Notes under the pieces: model-generated
What the model was told of the DNA's origin: nothing
The model's database searches: none
The model's input: the letters and a program-made list of their open reading frames with translations, nothing else
In this document: piece after piece, positions 46,924 to 56,074 of the stretch
Layout: each line of letters starts with the position of its first letter
Position numbering within the stretch: position 1 is the stretch's first letter
Position numbers and translations under genes: made by a program
DNA from: Clostridium paraputrificum
GTDB taxonomy: Bacteria; Bacillota; Clostridia; Clostridiales; Clostridiaceae
Direction of reading: 5' to 3'
NCBI RefSeq assembly: GCF_900447045.1
Contig: NZ_UAWH01000014.1
Coordinates: 742,501 to 806,500, forward strand
Length of the DNA stretch: 64,000 nt

Positions 46924-48576
46924 ATGTTAAATGTAAATAAATATAAGAGATTTAAAACTATTAATTTTAAGGAAAGAACTTGGCCAAATAAAGAGGTTAC
47001 AAAGGCACCTATATGGTGTTCTGTAGATTTAAGAGATGGTAATCAGGCTTTGATAAGTCCTATGACAGTAGATGAGAAGGTTGAAATGTTTAACCTTTTA
47101 ACTAAATTGGGGTTTAAGGAAATTGAAATAGGTTTTCCTTCTGCATCACAAATAGAATTTGATTTCTTAAGAACACTTGTTAATAATAATTTAATTCCAG
47201 ATGACGTTGTTGTACAAGTATTAACACAAGCAAGACCTCACTTAATTAAAAGAACTTTTGAAGCCTTAGAAGGGGTGAAAAAGGCTGTTGTTCATATTTA
47301 TAATTCAACTTCTATACTTCAAAGAGATGTCGTCTTTAATATGAGTAAAGAGGAGATAAAAAATATAGCTGTAGAAGGAACAAAGTTAGTAAAAGAATAT
47401 GTTAAAGAGTTTAATGGGGAAGTGATTCTAGAATATTCTCCAGAGAGTTTTACAGGAACAGAGGTAGAATATGCATTAGAGGTTTGTGAAGCTGTTTGTG
47501 ATGTATGGGAAGCATCAAAAGATAAAAAAGTTATAATTAATTTACCATCTACAGTTGAAATGGATACTCCAAATGTTTTTGCAGATCAAATAGAGTGGAT
47601 GTGTACTCATTTTAAAGATAGGGAACGTGTGATAGTAAGTGTACATCCTCATAATGATAGGGGGACTGGTGTAGCAGCTGCTGAATTAGCTTTACTAGCA
47701 GGGGCTGATAGGGTTGAAGGTACTCTGTTTGGTAATGGAGAAAGAACAGGTAACGTTGATATAGTTAATATTGCTCTTAACATGTATTCTCAAGGGGTGG
47801 ATCCTAAGCTAGAATTAAATAATATTCAAGAAGTTATAGATGTATATGAAAGATGTTGCAAAATACCAGTTCATATAAGGCATCCCTATGCAGGAGAACT
47901 AGTTTTCACGGCTTTCTCAGGATCTCATCAAGATGCTATAAATAAAGGGATGGCAAAGTATAGGGAAAGAGAAGGTCAATATTGGGAGGTGCCTTATCTT
48001 CCAATTGATCCAAGTGATTTAGGAAGAGAATATGAAGCTTTAGTAAGGATTAATAGTCAATCTGGTAAGGGCGGAATAGCATTTGTTATGGATAGATACT
48101 TTGGGTATAAGATGCCAAAGAAGATGCATAAAGAATTTGCTGATGTAATTCAAAAAATATCAGAAGAAAGAGGAGAAGTGGCTCCACAAGTAATAATGCA
48201 AAAATTTGAAGAGGAATACTTAAATAGAGAGGAGCCTTTCAAATTAATTAAATGTTCTGTGTCGGAAGAGGATTCTAATTCTAATGTAACTGTTAGGTTC
48301 TTATATAAGGGTGTAGAAAAAGAGTTTACTTCTGTTGGAAATGGACCAATAGATTCATTGAAAAAAGCCTTAATTAAATCTGAATTAATAAACACAAGTA
48401 TTTTAGATTATGCAGAGCATTCAATGGGAGAAGGGTCAGAAGCAAAGGCTGCTGCTTATGTAAATATGAAGAGAATTGATAATGGAGAAGAAACCTTTGG
48501 TGTTGGTGTAGATTCTAATATTACAACTGCTTCAATGAAAGCTGTATTCAGTGCTATAAATAGACTTTATAAGTAA
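46924..48576 (+). CDS. leuA: 2-isopropylmalate synthase, long type
   Basis: LeuA joins acetyl-CoA and 2-oxoisovalerate in the first committed step to leucine. The 550-residue length and WCSVDLRDGNQALISPM mark the type 2 LeuA family. The catalytic barrel has VSVHPHNDRGTGVAAAEL (metal-binding His pair) and VEGTLFGNGERTGN. The C-terminal regulatory LeuA dimer domain (about 420-550) should bind leucine for feedback inhibition. It stands alone without leuBCD and is controlled by the upstream T-box. Confidence 0.95.
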   Translation: MLNVNKYKRFKTINFKERTWPNKEVTKAPIWCSVDLRDGNQALISPMTVDEKVEMFNLLTKLGFKEIEIGFPSASQIEFDFLRTLVNNNLIPDDVVVQVLTQARPHLIKRTFEALEGVKKAVVHIYNSTSILQRDVVFNMSKEEIKNIAVEGTKLVKEYVKEFNGEVILEYSPESFTGTEVEYALEVCEAVCDVWEASKDKKVIINLPSTVEMDTPNVFADQIEWMCTHFKDRERVIVSVHPHNDRGTGVAAAELALLAGADRVEGTLFGNGERTGNVDIVNIALNMYSQGVDPKLELNNIQEVIDVYERCCKIPVHIRHPYAGELVFTAFSGSHQDAINKGMAKYREREGQYWEVPYLPIDPSDLGREYEALVRINSQSGKGGIAFVMDRYFGYKMPKKMHKEFADVIQKISEERGEVAPQVIMQKFEEEYLNREEPFKLIKCSVSEEDSNSNVTVRFLYKGVEKEFTSVGNGPIDSLKKALIKSELINTSILDYAEHSMGEGSEAKAAAYVNMKRIDNGEETFGVGVDSNITTASMKAVFSAINRLYK

Positions 48577-48577
48577 T

Positions 48578-48613
48578 AAATAAAACGCTACTTTTTAAGT
48601 AGCGTTTATTTAT
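48578..48613 (+). terminator. Terminator of leuA
   Basis: AAATAAAACGCTACTT with AAGTAGCGTTTATTT, TTT loop, T-rich 3' end. Confidence 0.88.
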
Positions 48614-48654
48614 TAATGCAGTCTATGATGAAAGGACAAATGTATTTTATATAC

Positions 48655-48683
48655 TTGCAACATATGGCAAATTAATATATAAT
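48655..48683 (+). promoter_or_regulatory. Promoter of the glycine-riboswitch unit
   Basis: -35 TTGCAA (48655-48660), 17-nt spacer, -10 TATAAT (48678-48683). Confidence 0.85.
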
Positions 48684-48712
48684 AAGTTCATAAAATAAAA
48701 TATTAAAGTTCG

Positions 48713-48882
48713 GATGAAGATAGTGGGAGAGCGACAAACTTATTTTGTCCACCGAAGAGGGAAAATCTTTCAGGTTATAGGACCGCTATTGGACGAGCCT
48801 CTGGAGAGACTCTAGAAGAGCACCGAAGGAGCAAGGCTAAGATAGCTGAAACTCTCAGGTAAAAGGACAGGGGATATGAGAT
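48713..48882 (+). promoter_or_regulatory. Tandem glycine riboswitch
   Basis: Two consecutive glycine aptamers. Aptamer 1 has GTGGGAGAGCG, CACCGAAGAGG, TTTCAGGTTATAGGAC; aptamer 2 has CTCTGGAGAG, CACCGAAGGAGCAA, CTGAAACTCTCAGGTAAAAG, ending GGACAGGGG. The short linker (about 48788-48798) and conserved GAAGG and CAGG blocks match the family. Ahead of an alanine/glycine symporter, it is expected to adjust uptake to glycine. Confidence 0.95.
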
Positions 48883-48955
48883 TGTATCATGTTTTTTTGT
48901 GATGCAATTTATCATACTCTCCTCCAGTAAATTATAATTTAGGGAGGATTTTTTT
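48870..48955 (+). promoter_or_regulatory. Expression platform of the glycine riboswitch
   Basis: TCCTCC (48920-48925) pairs with GGAGGA (48943-48948, also the ribosome site) and is followed by TTTTTTT: a terminator and site-sequestering hairpin. An upstream GGGGATATGA (48870-48879) can instead pair with TCATACTCTCC (48912-48922, one mismatch), freeing the ribosome site. Which state glycine favours is inferred, not shown. Confidence 0.7.
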
Positions 48956-50329
48956 ATGCAATTAAAAGATTTATTACAAAACGTTAGTGACTTCATATGG
49001 GGGCCACCATTACTAATTTTACTAGTAGGTACAGGGGTATATTTAACCTTAAGGTTAAAGCTACTTCAAATATTCAAATTACCATTAGCTTTAAAATACG
49101 TATTTGGAAAAGATGAAGAAGAAAATGATGAAGGGGCAGAAGGGGATGTATCAAGCTTTGGGGCTTTATGTACAGCATTATCAGCTACAATAGGTACAGG
49201 TAATATTGTAGGTGTAGCTACAGCTGTAAAAGCAGGAGGTCCAGGGGCTTTATTTTGGATGTGGATAGCAGCTTTCTTTGGTATGGCAACTAAGTATGCT
49301 GAAGGAGTATTAGCTATTAAATATAGAGAAGTAGATGAAAATGGTAATATGGCAGGAGGTCCAATGTATTATATACAAAATGGACTGGGGCTAAAATGGT
49401 TAGCAAAAATATTTGCAGTTTTAGGAATTGGTGTTGCTTTTTTTGGTATTGGAACATTTGGACAAGTAAAATCAATTTCTGACGCAGCATCAATAACATT
49501 TAAAGTTCCTTTAATACTTACAGCTATAATAGTTACAGTATTAGTAGCATTGGTTACTTTAGGTGGAATAAAAAGGATATCTAGGGTATCAGAAAAGGTT
49601 GTTCCTTTTATGGCTGGAATATATATTTTGGGAGCAGTGTTAGTATTAATTTGTAATTATAGTGCTATACCAGGAGCAGTATCAATTATTATAAGAAGTG
49701 CATTTAATCCTCAAGCAGCATTAGGGGGAGCAGCAGGTATAACAGTTCAAATAGCATTACAAAGAGGGGTAGGTAGAGGAGTATTTTCAAATGAAGCAGG
49801 TCTTGGAAGTGCACCTATTGCAGCAGCAGCAGCTAAAACTAAGTCCCCAGTGAGACAAGGGTTAATATCAATGACAGGTACTTTCTTTGATACTATAGTT
49901 ATATGTACTATGACTGGGCTTGCAATAGTTTTAACTGGAGCATATTCAAGTCCCTTAGAAGGAGCAGCTTTAACAACAGCAGCTTTTGAAGCTGGATTAC
50001 CTTTTGCTGTAATAGGTAAGTATATTGTAAATATAGGATTAATATTCTTTGCATTTACAACAATTTTAGGGTGGAATTACTATGGTGAAAGATGTGCTGA
50101 GTATTTATTAGGTGTTAAATCAATATTGCCATATAGAATGATATTTATAGCACTTGTAGCAGTAGGGCCATTTTTATCATTAGATTTAATATTTATAATA
50201 GCAGATATAGTTAATGGAATGATGGCTTTTCCTAATTTAATAGGATTAATTGGATTAAGAAAAGTTGTTATAAAAGAAACAGAAGATTATTTTCAACAGT
50301 TAAAAGAAGAAGTGGCATTGCCGGCGTAA
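48956..50329 (+). CDS. Alanine/glycine:cation symporter (AGCS family)
   Basis: A 457-residue multi-helix transporter that couples alanine or glycine uptake to Na+ or H+. Family motifs: SAVTIGTGNIVGVA-like stretch (residues about 76-90, ATIGTGNIVGVATAVKAGGP), the FWMWIAAFFGMATKYAEG loop and GVFSNEAGLGSAPIAAAAAKT. The glycine riboswitch argues for glycine as a substrate. A second AGCS gene without riboswitch is at 60082. Confidence 0.93.
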   Translation: MQLKDLLQNVSDFIWGPPLLILLVGTGVYLTLRLKLLQIFKLPLALKYVFGKDEEENDEGAEGDVSSFGALCTALSATIGTGNIVGVATAVKAGGPGALFWMWIAAFFGMATKYAEGVLAIKYREVDENGNMAGGPMYYIQNGLGLKWLAKIFAVLGIGVAFFGIGTFGQVKSISDAASITFKVPLILTAIIVTVLVALVTLGGIKRISRVSEKVVPFMAGIYILGAVLVLICNYSAIPGAVSIIIRSAFNPQAALGGAAGITVQIALQRGVGRGVFSNEAGLGSAPIAAAAAKTKSPVRQGLISMTGTFFDTIVICTMTGLAIVLTGAYSSPLEGAALTTAAFEAGLPFAVIGKYIVNIGLIFFAFTTILGWNYYGERCAEYLLGVKSILPYRMIFIALVAVGPFLSLDLIFIIADIVNGMMAFPNLIGLIGLRKVVIKETEDYFQQLKEEVALPA

Positions 50330-50436
50330 TGAAAATCTAGGAAGGTATAAAATTTTAATTAGTTATAAATCAAATGTATTATTATGTTTCTGTATTATAA
50401 AATATAAAGTCAAGAATAATAATTTTATAATTTCCT

Positions 50437-50513
50437 TACCTTTAGTAGGAGTGGAGGGGATATTTGTTTGGATGTGCTTGGAGCAAGAAAAATAAATTTC
50501 CTCCACTTTTTTT
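50437..50513 (+). repeat. Dispersed intergenic element, copy B
   Basis: Left arm AGTGGAGGGGATATTTGTTT, shortened core GCTTGGAGCAAG, right arm AAATAAATTTCCTCCACT then TTTTTTT. The arms pair almost fully. TTTAGTAGGAGTG before the left arm is shared with copy C. About 110 bp downstream of the AGCS stop and probably its terminator. Confidence 0.65.
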
Positions 50514-50600
50514 GTATTATAGTAAAATTAATAAATAATAAAGAAATAAATAAGAAACCTATGTTAGTATAATAATAGTACATAATAAATAGGTGGTAAG

Positions 50601-51539
50601 ATGGTTAAAAGAAGAAGGAAAGTATACAAACGAAGAAAAATAAATAGAAATAAGTATAAGTTTTTAATAAGAAGAGTGTTTGCTTTTATTTTGCTAGTTA
50701 CATTCTTTATGGGATTAAAATATATATTTAGTAGTAAGAAAGAATTTATATCTTCAGAAAGTATAAATAATTATATAGAGTACGTAGATAGTTTTAGCGG
50801 ATGGAGAAAGCAATTAAACTGGAAAGAAGTAGCTGCTATAGATGGAATTAAAAACATAGATTTTAATAATATAAATAAAAAGAAGATAGAGGAAATTTGT
50901 AAGTGGTTTTATGATGAGAATAATAACATAAAGGATTTTGAGAAGGTTATAGAAGGACAAAGCTTTACAGATAAAGAGAGAAAAAAGGCAGAAAAAAATT
51001 TAAAAAAATTAAGTGAAGTTAGTTTGAGAAATATTAGGGGAGACTCTGACAAAGAAAAGGACAAGTTAATAGAGAATATGAAAAAAATAAGTATAGATAA
51101 TTATAAGAAAAGTGGAGTTTTACCATCAGTAACTATTAGCCAAGCTATATTAGAATCAAACTGGGGTAAATCTGAATTATCTGCTAAGTACAATAATTAT
51201 TTTGGGATAAAAGCAAGTGTAGGGTGGAATGGGAAAATAGCTACTTTCTCAACTAAAGAAAATTATAATGATACTATAAAAGCTAATTTCAGGGCGTATG
51301 ATTCCTTAGAAGAGTCTGTTAATGACTTTGGAAATTTTTTAAATGTAAATGGTAGATATAGAAAACATGGATTATTTGATGGGAAGAACTATATTGAGCA
51401 AGCACAAGCTTTAGAGGATGCGGGATATAGCACTAAAAAGAACTCTAAAGGAGAGGCTATTTATGCAGATTTATTAATAGAGCTAATTAAGGATAATAAT
51501 TTAATGATTATTGATAATGAGGCAGTTAAAAACGAATAA
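50601..51539 (+). CDS. Membrane-anchored N-acetylglucosaminidase (GH73)
   Basis: A 312-residue cell-wall hydrolase. A very basic N-terminus and one membrane helix (about 24-45) anchor it; residues about 55-160 are a helical stalk; the GH73 domain (about 170-300) has SQAILESNWGKSELS (catalytic Glu near 185) and NNYFGIKASVGWNG. It cleaves GlcNAc-MurNAc bonds in peptidoglycan, for growth or daughter-cell separation. No wall-binding repeats are present. Single gene with a terminator. Confidence 0.9.
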   Translation: MVKRRRKVYKRRKINRNKYKFLIRRVFAFILLVTFFMGLKYIFSSKKEFISSESINNYIEYVDSFSGWRKQLNWKEVAAIDGIKNIDFNNINKKKIEEICKWFYDENNNIKDFEKVIEGQSFTDKERKKAEKNLKKLSEVSLRNIRGDSDKEKDKLIENMKKISIDNYKKSGVLPSVTISQAILESNWGKSELSAKYNNYFGIKASVGWNGKIATFSTKENYNDTIKANFRAYDSLEESVNDFGNFLNVNGRYRKHGLFDGKNYIEQAQALEDAGYSTKKNSKGEAIYADLLIELIKDNNLMIIDNEAVKNE

Positions 51540-51549
51540 AAGAAGGATG

Positions 51550-51585
51550 AAAAAACCCCAGTATTTAATACATGGGGTTTTTTTA
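51550..51585 (+). terminator. Terminator of the glucosaminidase gene
   Basis: AAAAACCCC and GGGGTTTTT around an AT-rich loop, with seven T residues. Confidence 0.88.
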
Positions 51586-51626
51586 AAAGAAACAAAAGGT
51601 ACAATTTCATAAATACCAAAAGGTAA

Positions 51627-52253
51627 TTATAGACTTAGCTTATTTTTATTAGAAAAGTATAATTTTAAAACTTCTTTTGAATCAATGTTATCCCAGTCTA
51701 AATGATCTATTAAGAATTCTCTTCCTAAAACTATATAGTGACTCTCATCAAAATTTAAATAATCTTCATAACATATGTTACTAGTTGAGGTTATTTCTTT
51801 AATAGATTTTCTAGTTAGCAAATGCTTTTTATATATCTTTGAACACTCTTTTACTATAGGGTCTAATTTATCAACAGGATCTATATCAAAAAATGAATGT
51901 GCTATATGACTAGGGATGCTCGAGTCCTCGTATATAATCATACCTTCTTTGCAAGGTAGCAATTCTCTTATTTCTTCTGGGGCATTGTCAAACTTAATAT
52001 TTAACATAGTAGAAAAGGTAGCAGTTTGCATTTTTGTAAAAGTGCTTATTTGTATATGTATAGCTGCTAGATAACACTTGATAGAATTAAGCTTGTCCCC
52101 TAATAAATAGTAGGTATTACCTAAAAGCATATAAGATGGAGCTGAAGTTGGGTTAAGTTTGATCGCTTTTACAAGGGCAATCTTAGCCAATTTTAACTCA
52201 TTCTTTTTTATAGCATCTTCAGCTAGCTTTGTTAAAACTACAACTTCTTTCAT
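51627..52253 (-). CDS. TPR-repeat protein of unknown function
   Basis: A 208-residue protein with about two tetratricopeptide repeats in the first half (ELKLAKIALVKAIKLNPTSA, PSYMLLGNTYYLLGDKLNSI), the rest unassigned (FDIDPVDKLDPIVKECSKIY). Probably a cytosolic protein-interaction adaptor. The ATG at 52253 is 7 nt from AAAGGGG; longer frames place the start too near or beyond that site. Confidence 0.75.
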   Translation of the reverse strand: MKEVVVLTKLAEDAIKKNELKLAKIALVKAIKLNPTSAPSYMLLGNTYYLLGDKLNSIKCYLAAIHIQISTFTKMQTATFSTMLNIKFDNAPEEIRELLPCKEGMIIYEDSSIPSHIAHSFFDIDPVDKLDPIVKECSKIYKKHLLTRKSIKEITSTSNICYEDYLNFDESHYIVLGREFLIDHLDWDNIDSKEVLKLYFSNKNKLSL

Positions 52254-52290
52254 ATGCATTCCCCTTTCTATGATTACCATAATATTATTA

Positions 52291-52312
52291 TATCACCTAA
52301 TAAAAGGTGATA
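52291..52312 (-). terminator. Hairpin between acylphosphatase and TPR genes
   Basis: TATCACCT / AGGTGATA with a 6-nt loop. The minus-strand 3' side is AT-rich, not a pure T run, so it is a weak terminator or lies in the next gene's promoter (TATAAT at 52287-52292). Confidence 0.5.
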
Positions 52313-52329
52313 AAAGTAAAAATGGATAT

Positions 52330-52602
52330 TTAATAACTTACTTTAAATTTATTCTCATCTTCTATCAAACTTATTTTCTTAAGGGAGTAATCATCAACAC
52401 GAATAAATCTATTTCCTTCTTTTATCATAGATAGAAATTTAGCTATATTTTCTTCCAAGCCTTGAACTTGTATTTCAACCATTCCATTATTTAAATTTCT
52501 TGCAAATCCAGTTAGGGCATATTTTATAGCATTACTTTGAGCAAAGTATCTAAAGCCTACCCCTTGTACCCTTCCTTCAACTATAATTAAGCATCTAATC
52601 AT
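52330..52602 (-). CDS. acyP: Acylphosphatase
   Basis: A 90-residue acylphosphatase that hydrolyses carboxyl-phosphate bonds such as acetyl phosphate. The phosphate loop VEGRVQGVGFRYFAQ (catalytic Arg) and GFARNLNNGMVEIQVQG (catalytic Asn) are intact. ATG at 52602 is 8 nt from GGAGG; the open frame starts 5 codons earlier, before the ribosome site, and was rejected. Confidence 0.95.
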   Translation of the reverse strand: MIRCLIIVEGRVQGVGFRYFAQSNAIKYALTGFARNLNNGMVEIQVQGLEENIAKFLSMIKEGNRFIRVDDYSLKKISLIEDENKFKVSY

Positions 52603-52681
52603 CAAATTATCCTCCAAATCTTAATTATTCATTTAGAAAGATTATATCATATAACATAAAATTAACGAAATACAAAAAATA

Positions 52682-52710
52682 TTGCAAATTTTCAGAAAAC
52701 AAGATATAAT
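52682..52710 (+). promoter_or_regulatory. Promoter of ndk
   Basis: -35 TTGCAA (52682-52687), 17-nt spacer, -10 TATAAT (52705-52710). Confidence 0.85.
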
Positions 52711-52747
52711 TTCTTTGGGTATTGTGAAAATGAGGAGGTAATTTAAA

Positions 52748-53176
52748 ATGTTGGAAAAGAGTTTGGTTTTAATTAAGCCAGATGCAGTGGAGAAAGACAT
52801 AATTGGTGAAATAATTAGTTATTATGAAAAGGCAGGGCTAAAGATTGTTGCTTTAAAAATGGAAAGAGCAAATGAAGAATTAGCAGAAAAGCATTATGCT
52901 GAACATAAAGGAAAGCCTTTTTATGAAGGGTTAATAAAGTTTATAACTAGAAGTCCTTTGTGTGCTCTTATTGTTGAAGGAGATAATGCTATAGAAAGCG
53001 TTAGAAAAATCAATGGAGCAACAAATCCTAATGAAGCAGAAGATGGAACTATTAGAAAGGCATTTGCTACAAGTAAATCAGAAAATTGTGTACATGCGTC
53101 TGACTCTGTAGAAAGTGCAAATAGGGAATTGGCAATATGGTTTCCAGAGGTTGTAGAAAGTATATTAGTGGGTTAA
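52748..53176 (+). CDS. ndk: Nucleoside diphosphate kinase
   Basis: A 142-residue Ndk, which balances NTP/dNTP pools by ping-pong phosphate transfer. The opening LEKSLVLIKPDAVEKDIIGEI, the HKGKPFYEGLIKFITRSP region and the active site NCVHASDSVESANREL with catalytic His are present. Relative to the usual GTIRGDF, this protein reads GTIRKAFATSKSEN, a modest change near the active-site loop. The ribosome site GAGGAGG is strong. Confidence 0.96.
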   Translation: MLEKSLVLIKPDAVEKDIIGEIISYYEKAGLKIVALKMERANEELAEKHYAEHKGKPFYEGLIKFITRSPLCALIVEGDNAIESVRKINGATNPNEAEDGTIRKAFATSKSENCVHASDSVESANRELAIWFPEVVESILVG

Positions 53177-53180
53177 TATA

Positions 53181-53226
53181 AAAATAAGCTGTGTAATATT
53201 GTAACATTACACAGCTTATTTTTTAT
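53181..53226 (+). terminator. Terminator of ndk
   Basis: AAAATAAGCTGTGTAAT / ATTACACAGCTTATTTT, 17 bp, 8-nt loop, followed by TTTTAT. Confidence 0.92.
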
Positions 53227-53229
53227 AGT

Positions 53230-53296
53230 TTCCTTTAGTAGGAGTGAGAGGATATTTGTTTTGATGAACAAGTAAAATAAATATCCCCACCACTTT
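53230..53296 (+). repeat. Dispersed intergenic element, copy C
   Basis: Left arm AGTGAGAGGATATTTGTTTT, short middle GATGAACAAGT, right arm AAAATAAATATCCCCACCAC, TTTTATTT after. The arms pair almost completely. The TTTAGTAGGAGTG prefix is shared with copy B. It abuts the potD stop codon on the other strand, and may end potD transcription. Confidence 0.65.
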
Positions 53297-54453
53297 TATT
53301 TCTTGAACTTTTTTAATAGATAAAGTATAAGTAATATAAATATTCCTAGAACTAATCCCATACCTAAAAAGCCTAATAGGGAAGGAGAAGTGCTATTATT
53401 AGTAGATGTACTACCTATTCTTATCCATTCATCATCATATATCTTTAAAGAATCTCTATCTAAATCTTTAAATACTTCACAGTTATCAAGAGTTTCATCA
53501 GTAGGATAAGATTCTTTAACTTCATCATCTAACATTTCGTATGTTTTCCAGTTAGGAGTATAGTATTGAATATAATCAACATTTTGTAATGAGTTTTCTG
53601 GGTCAGTTAAGAAGTTTATAAATGCTTCAGCACCTTCTTTATTAGGAGCGTCTTTTGGAATTACCATAGCATCAAACCACTTATTAGAACCTTCTTCTGG
53701 TACAACATATTCTAGTTTTGGATTTTCGCTTATTATGTAATTAGCATCACCTGACCATACAGTTGCAAGTGCTGCTTCATCATTAATCATAGCATCTTTA
53801 ACTTGGTCAACAAACCATGCCTTAACTATTGGTTTTTGTTCAATAAGTATATCTGCAGCTTGCTTTATTTCTTCTGGATTAGTTGAATTCATTGAATAAC
53901 CAAGTTTGCTTAATGCAATAGCCATAGTATCTCTAACAGAGTTAAACATTATTATTTCTTTATCATATTTTTTATCCCATAATATATCCCAGCTCTTAAC
54001 TTCTTCTTTTACAATTTCAGGATTATATATGATTCCTATAGTTCCCCACATATAAGGAACTGAATATTCATTGTTAGGGTCATATGATAAGTTCTTAAAT
54101 TTTTCATCTATATATTTATAATTTGGTATATTATCAAAGTTGATTTTTTCTGCCATACCTTCGTTAATCATTTTTTCAATCATATAATCAGAAGGAAAAA
54201 CTAAATCATACTTATTGCTTCCTGATTTAATTTTAGAGTACATGATTTCGTTAGTATCATATGTAGAATATTCAACCTTGTATCCAGTTTCTTCTTCAAA
54301 TTTTGTAATTAATTCTTCATCTATATAGTCACCGCAGTTAAATACATTAATTACTTTATTAGAGTTACTTTTATTGCCTACACAACCTATTAAGGAGCTA
54401 GATATAAGAATGGTAGCTGATATTAGGGCAATTAATTTTTTATGCATTTTCAA
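53296..54453 (-). CDS. potD: Polyamine ABC transporter substrate-binding lipoprotein with extra C-terminal membrane helix
   Basis: Solute-binding protein of the spermidine/putrescine system. A lipobox (SSLIGC, Cys about residue 24) anchors it by lipid; VINVFNCGDYIDEELI and PYMWGTIGIIYNP are PotD-type. After the normal end the protein continues through a Ser/Thr-rich linker into a hydrophobic helix and basic tail (LVLGIFILLILYLLKKFKK), which ordinary PotD lacks. TTG at 54453 (8 nt after AGAGG) is preferred to ATG 54447. It overlaps potC. About 385 residues. Confidence 0.9.
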   Translation of the reverse strand: MKMHKKLIALISATILISSSLIGCVGNKSNSNKVINVFNCGDYIDEELITKFEEETGYKVEYSTYDTNEIMYSKIKSGSNKYDLVFPSDYMIEKMINEGMAEKINFDNIPNYKYIDEKFKNLSYDPNNEYSVPYMWGTIGIIYNPEIVKEEVKSWDILWDKKYDKEIIMFNSVRDTMAIALSKLGYSMNSTNPEEIKQAADILIEQKPIVKAWFVDQVKDAMINDEAALATVWSGDANYIISENPKLEYVVPEEGSNKWFDAMVIPKDAPNKEGAEAFINFLTDPENSLQNVDYIQYYTPNWKTYEMLDDEVKESYPTDETLDNCEVFKDLDRDSLKIYDDEWIRIGSTSTNNSTSPSLLGFLGMGLVLGIFILLILYLLKKFKK

Positions 54454-55237
54454 TACTATCACCTCTAGAAGATTTTTTGTTAACTATAAGCAATAAAGCT
54501 AAAACAGTAATAAACATTAATGTAGATAAAGCATTAATTTCTGGTTTAATACCTCTTCTTGCCATAGAGTAAATTTCTATAGATAGATTTGAAACTCCAG
54601 GACCTGTAGTAAAGAATGAAATTACAAAATCATCTATAGACATTGTAAATGCCATTAAGAATCCAGCCATTATTCCAGGTTTTATTTGAGGAATTATGAT
54701 TTTTCTTAAAGCATAAAAAGGAGTAGCACCTAAATCTAGAGCAGCCTCTGTTGTATTTGCAGGAAGTTGTTTTAGTTTTGGAAGTACTGAAAGTATTACA
54801 TAAGGTATATTAAAAGTAATATGTGCTAAAAGCATTGTTGTAAATCCAAAATCTAATTTTACAAATATAAATAGTGACATTAAAGCTATACCTGTAACTA
54901 TATCAGGATTTAATACAGGTAGATAATTAATATTTAACAGGAAGTTTTTACCGAATCCTTTTTTCATATTGTGTATACCTATAGCTGTAATAGTTCCTAT
55001 TATTGTAGCAATGGTTGAAGCTAAAAGTGCAATAACTACAGTATAGTAAAGAGCACTCATTATATTTTCATTATGAAGTAATTCTCCATACCATTTGAAG
55101 GTAAAGCCATTCCATTTAGCCATAGTTTTTGAATCATTAAAAGAGTAAATCATAAGTGTTATTATAGGTGCATATAAAAAAGCAAATATTATAACAAGAT
55201 AAAATCTTTTTAAAAACTGTTCAAACTTATTTACCAA
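54440..55237 (-). CDS. potC: Polyamine ABC transporter permease
   Basis: A 265-residue permease with six predicted helices and the ATP-binding-protein contact motif EAALDLGATPFYALRKIIIPQ. Partner of PotB. TTG start at 55237 inside the last codons of potB (7-bp overlap), with GGGAG 9 nt upstream, and a 14-bp overlap with potD: tight translational coupling. Confidence 0.93.
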   Translation of the reverse strand: MVNKFEQFLKRFYLVIIFAFLYAPIITLMIYSFNDSKTMAKWNGFTFKWYGELLHNENIMSALYYTVVIALLASTIATIIGTITAIGIHNMKKGFGKNFLLNINYLPVLNPDIVTGIALMSLFIFVKLDFGFTTMLLAHITFNIPYVILSVLPKLKQLPANTTEAALDLGATPFYALRKIIIPQIKPGIMAGFLMAFTMSIDDFVISFFTTGPGVSNLSIEIYSMARRGIKPEINALSTLMFITVLALLLIVNKKSSRGDSIENA

Positions 55238-56073
55238 AGTCCTGCACTCCCTTCTTTGTCTTCTGAGTCGAATTTATTCATTACTGCCATAGATATAAGT
55301 ATAACAATCATCATTATTATAGAGATTGCTGAACCAAAGTTACGGTTACCCATAGTAGTAAATTGTTGTTCTATTAAGTTACCAAGAAGCATGTATTGTC
55401 CACCACCTAGAAGACTAGAGATAACAAAGGTAGATACAGCAGGCATAAATACCATAGTTATTCCTGAAAGAACTCCAGGGAGACTTAGAGGAAATACTAC
55501 TTTAGTAAATATTTGTTTTCTAGTTGCTCCAAGATCACTTGCAGCATCAATTAAGCTTTGATCCATTTTTGATAGTATAGTGAATATTGGTAATACCATA
55601 AAAGGTAAGAAGTTATATACCATACCAAGTAATACTGCACCATCATTATATAAAAATTGTATTGGTCCAATGCCAAAGTTAGCTAAAAAGTTATTTACAA
55701 AACCATTTTTACCCAGAATTGGTAACCAAGCGTAAGTTCTAAGTAGGAAGTTCATCCACATAGGAACTATAAAAAGCATAATAATTAAATTTCTTCTTGA
55801 TGGAGAAATTTTAGATATAATATATGCAACTGGGTAGCCTAAAATTAGGCATACAACTGTAGTTAGTCCAGCTAACTGTATTGATTTATAAAAAATATGT
55901 GCGTATTGAGAATTCATTAATCTTGTATAATTTTCAACAGAGAAACTGTATCCATCAGGAGTTTCTATTGTAAAACTAAAAAATAGAACTATTAATAAAG
56001 GTATTAATATAAATAATGAACTCCATACTATATATGGATAAGCAGCAGATTTACTGCTGTTAATTTTCTTCAT
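55231..56073 (-). CDS. potB: Polyamine ABC transporter permease
   Basis: A 280-residue permease with six helices and the EAA loop DAASDLGATRKQIFTKVVFPLSL. The opening AYPYIVWSSLFILIPLLIVLFFSF is PotB-like. Its ATG lies 1 bp after the potA stop region, so it is coupled with potA. Confidence 0.93.
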   Translation of the reverse strand: MKKINSSKSAAYPYIVWSSLFILIPLLIVLFFSFTIETPDGYSFSVENYTRLMNSQYAHIFYKSIQLAGLTTVVCLILGYPVAYIISKISPSRRNLIIMLFIVPMWMNFLLRTYAWLPILGKNGFVNNFLANFGIGPIQFLYNDGAVLLGMVYNFLPFMVLPIFTILSKMDQSLIDAASDLGATRKQIFTKVVFPLSLPGVLSGITMVFMPAVSTFVISSLLGGGQYMLLGNLIEQQFTTMGNRNFGSAISIIMMIVILISMAVMNKFDSEDKEGSAGLW

Positions 56074-56074
56074 T

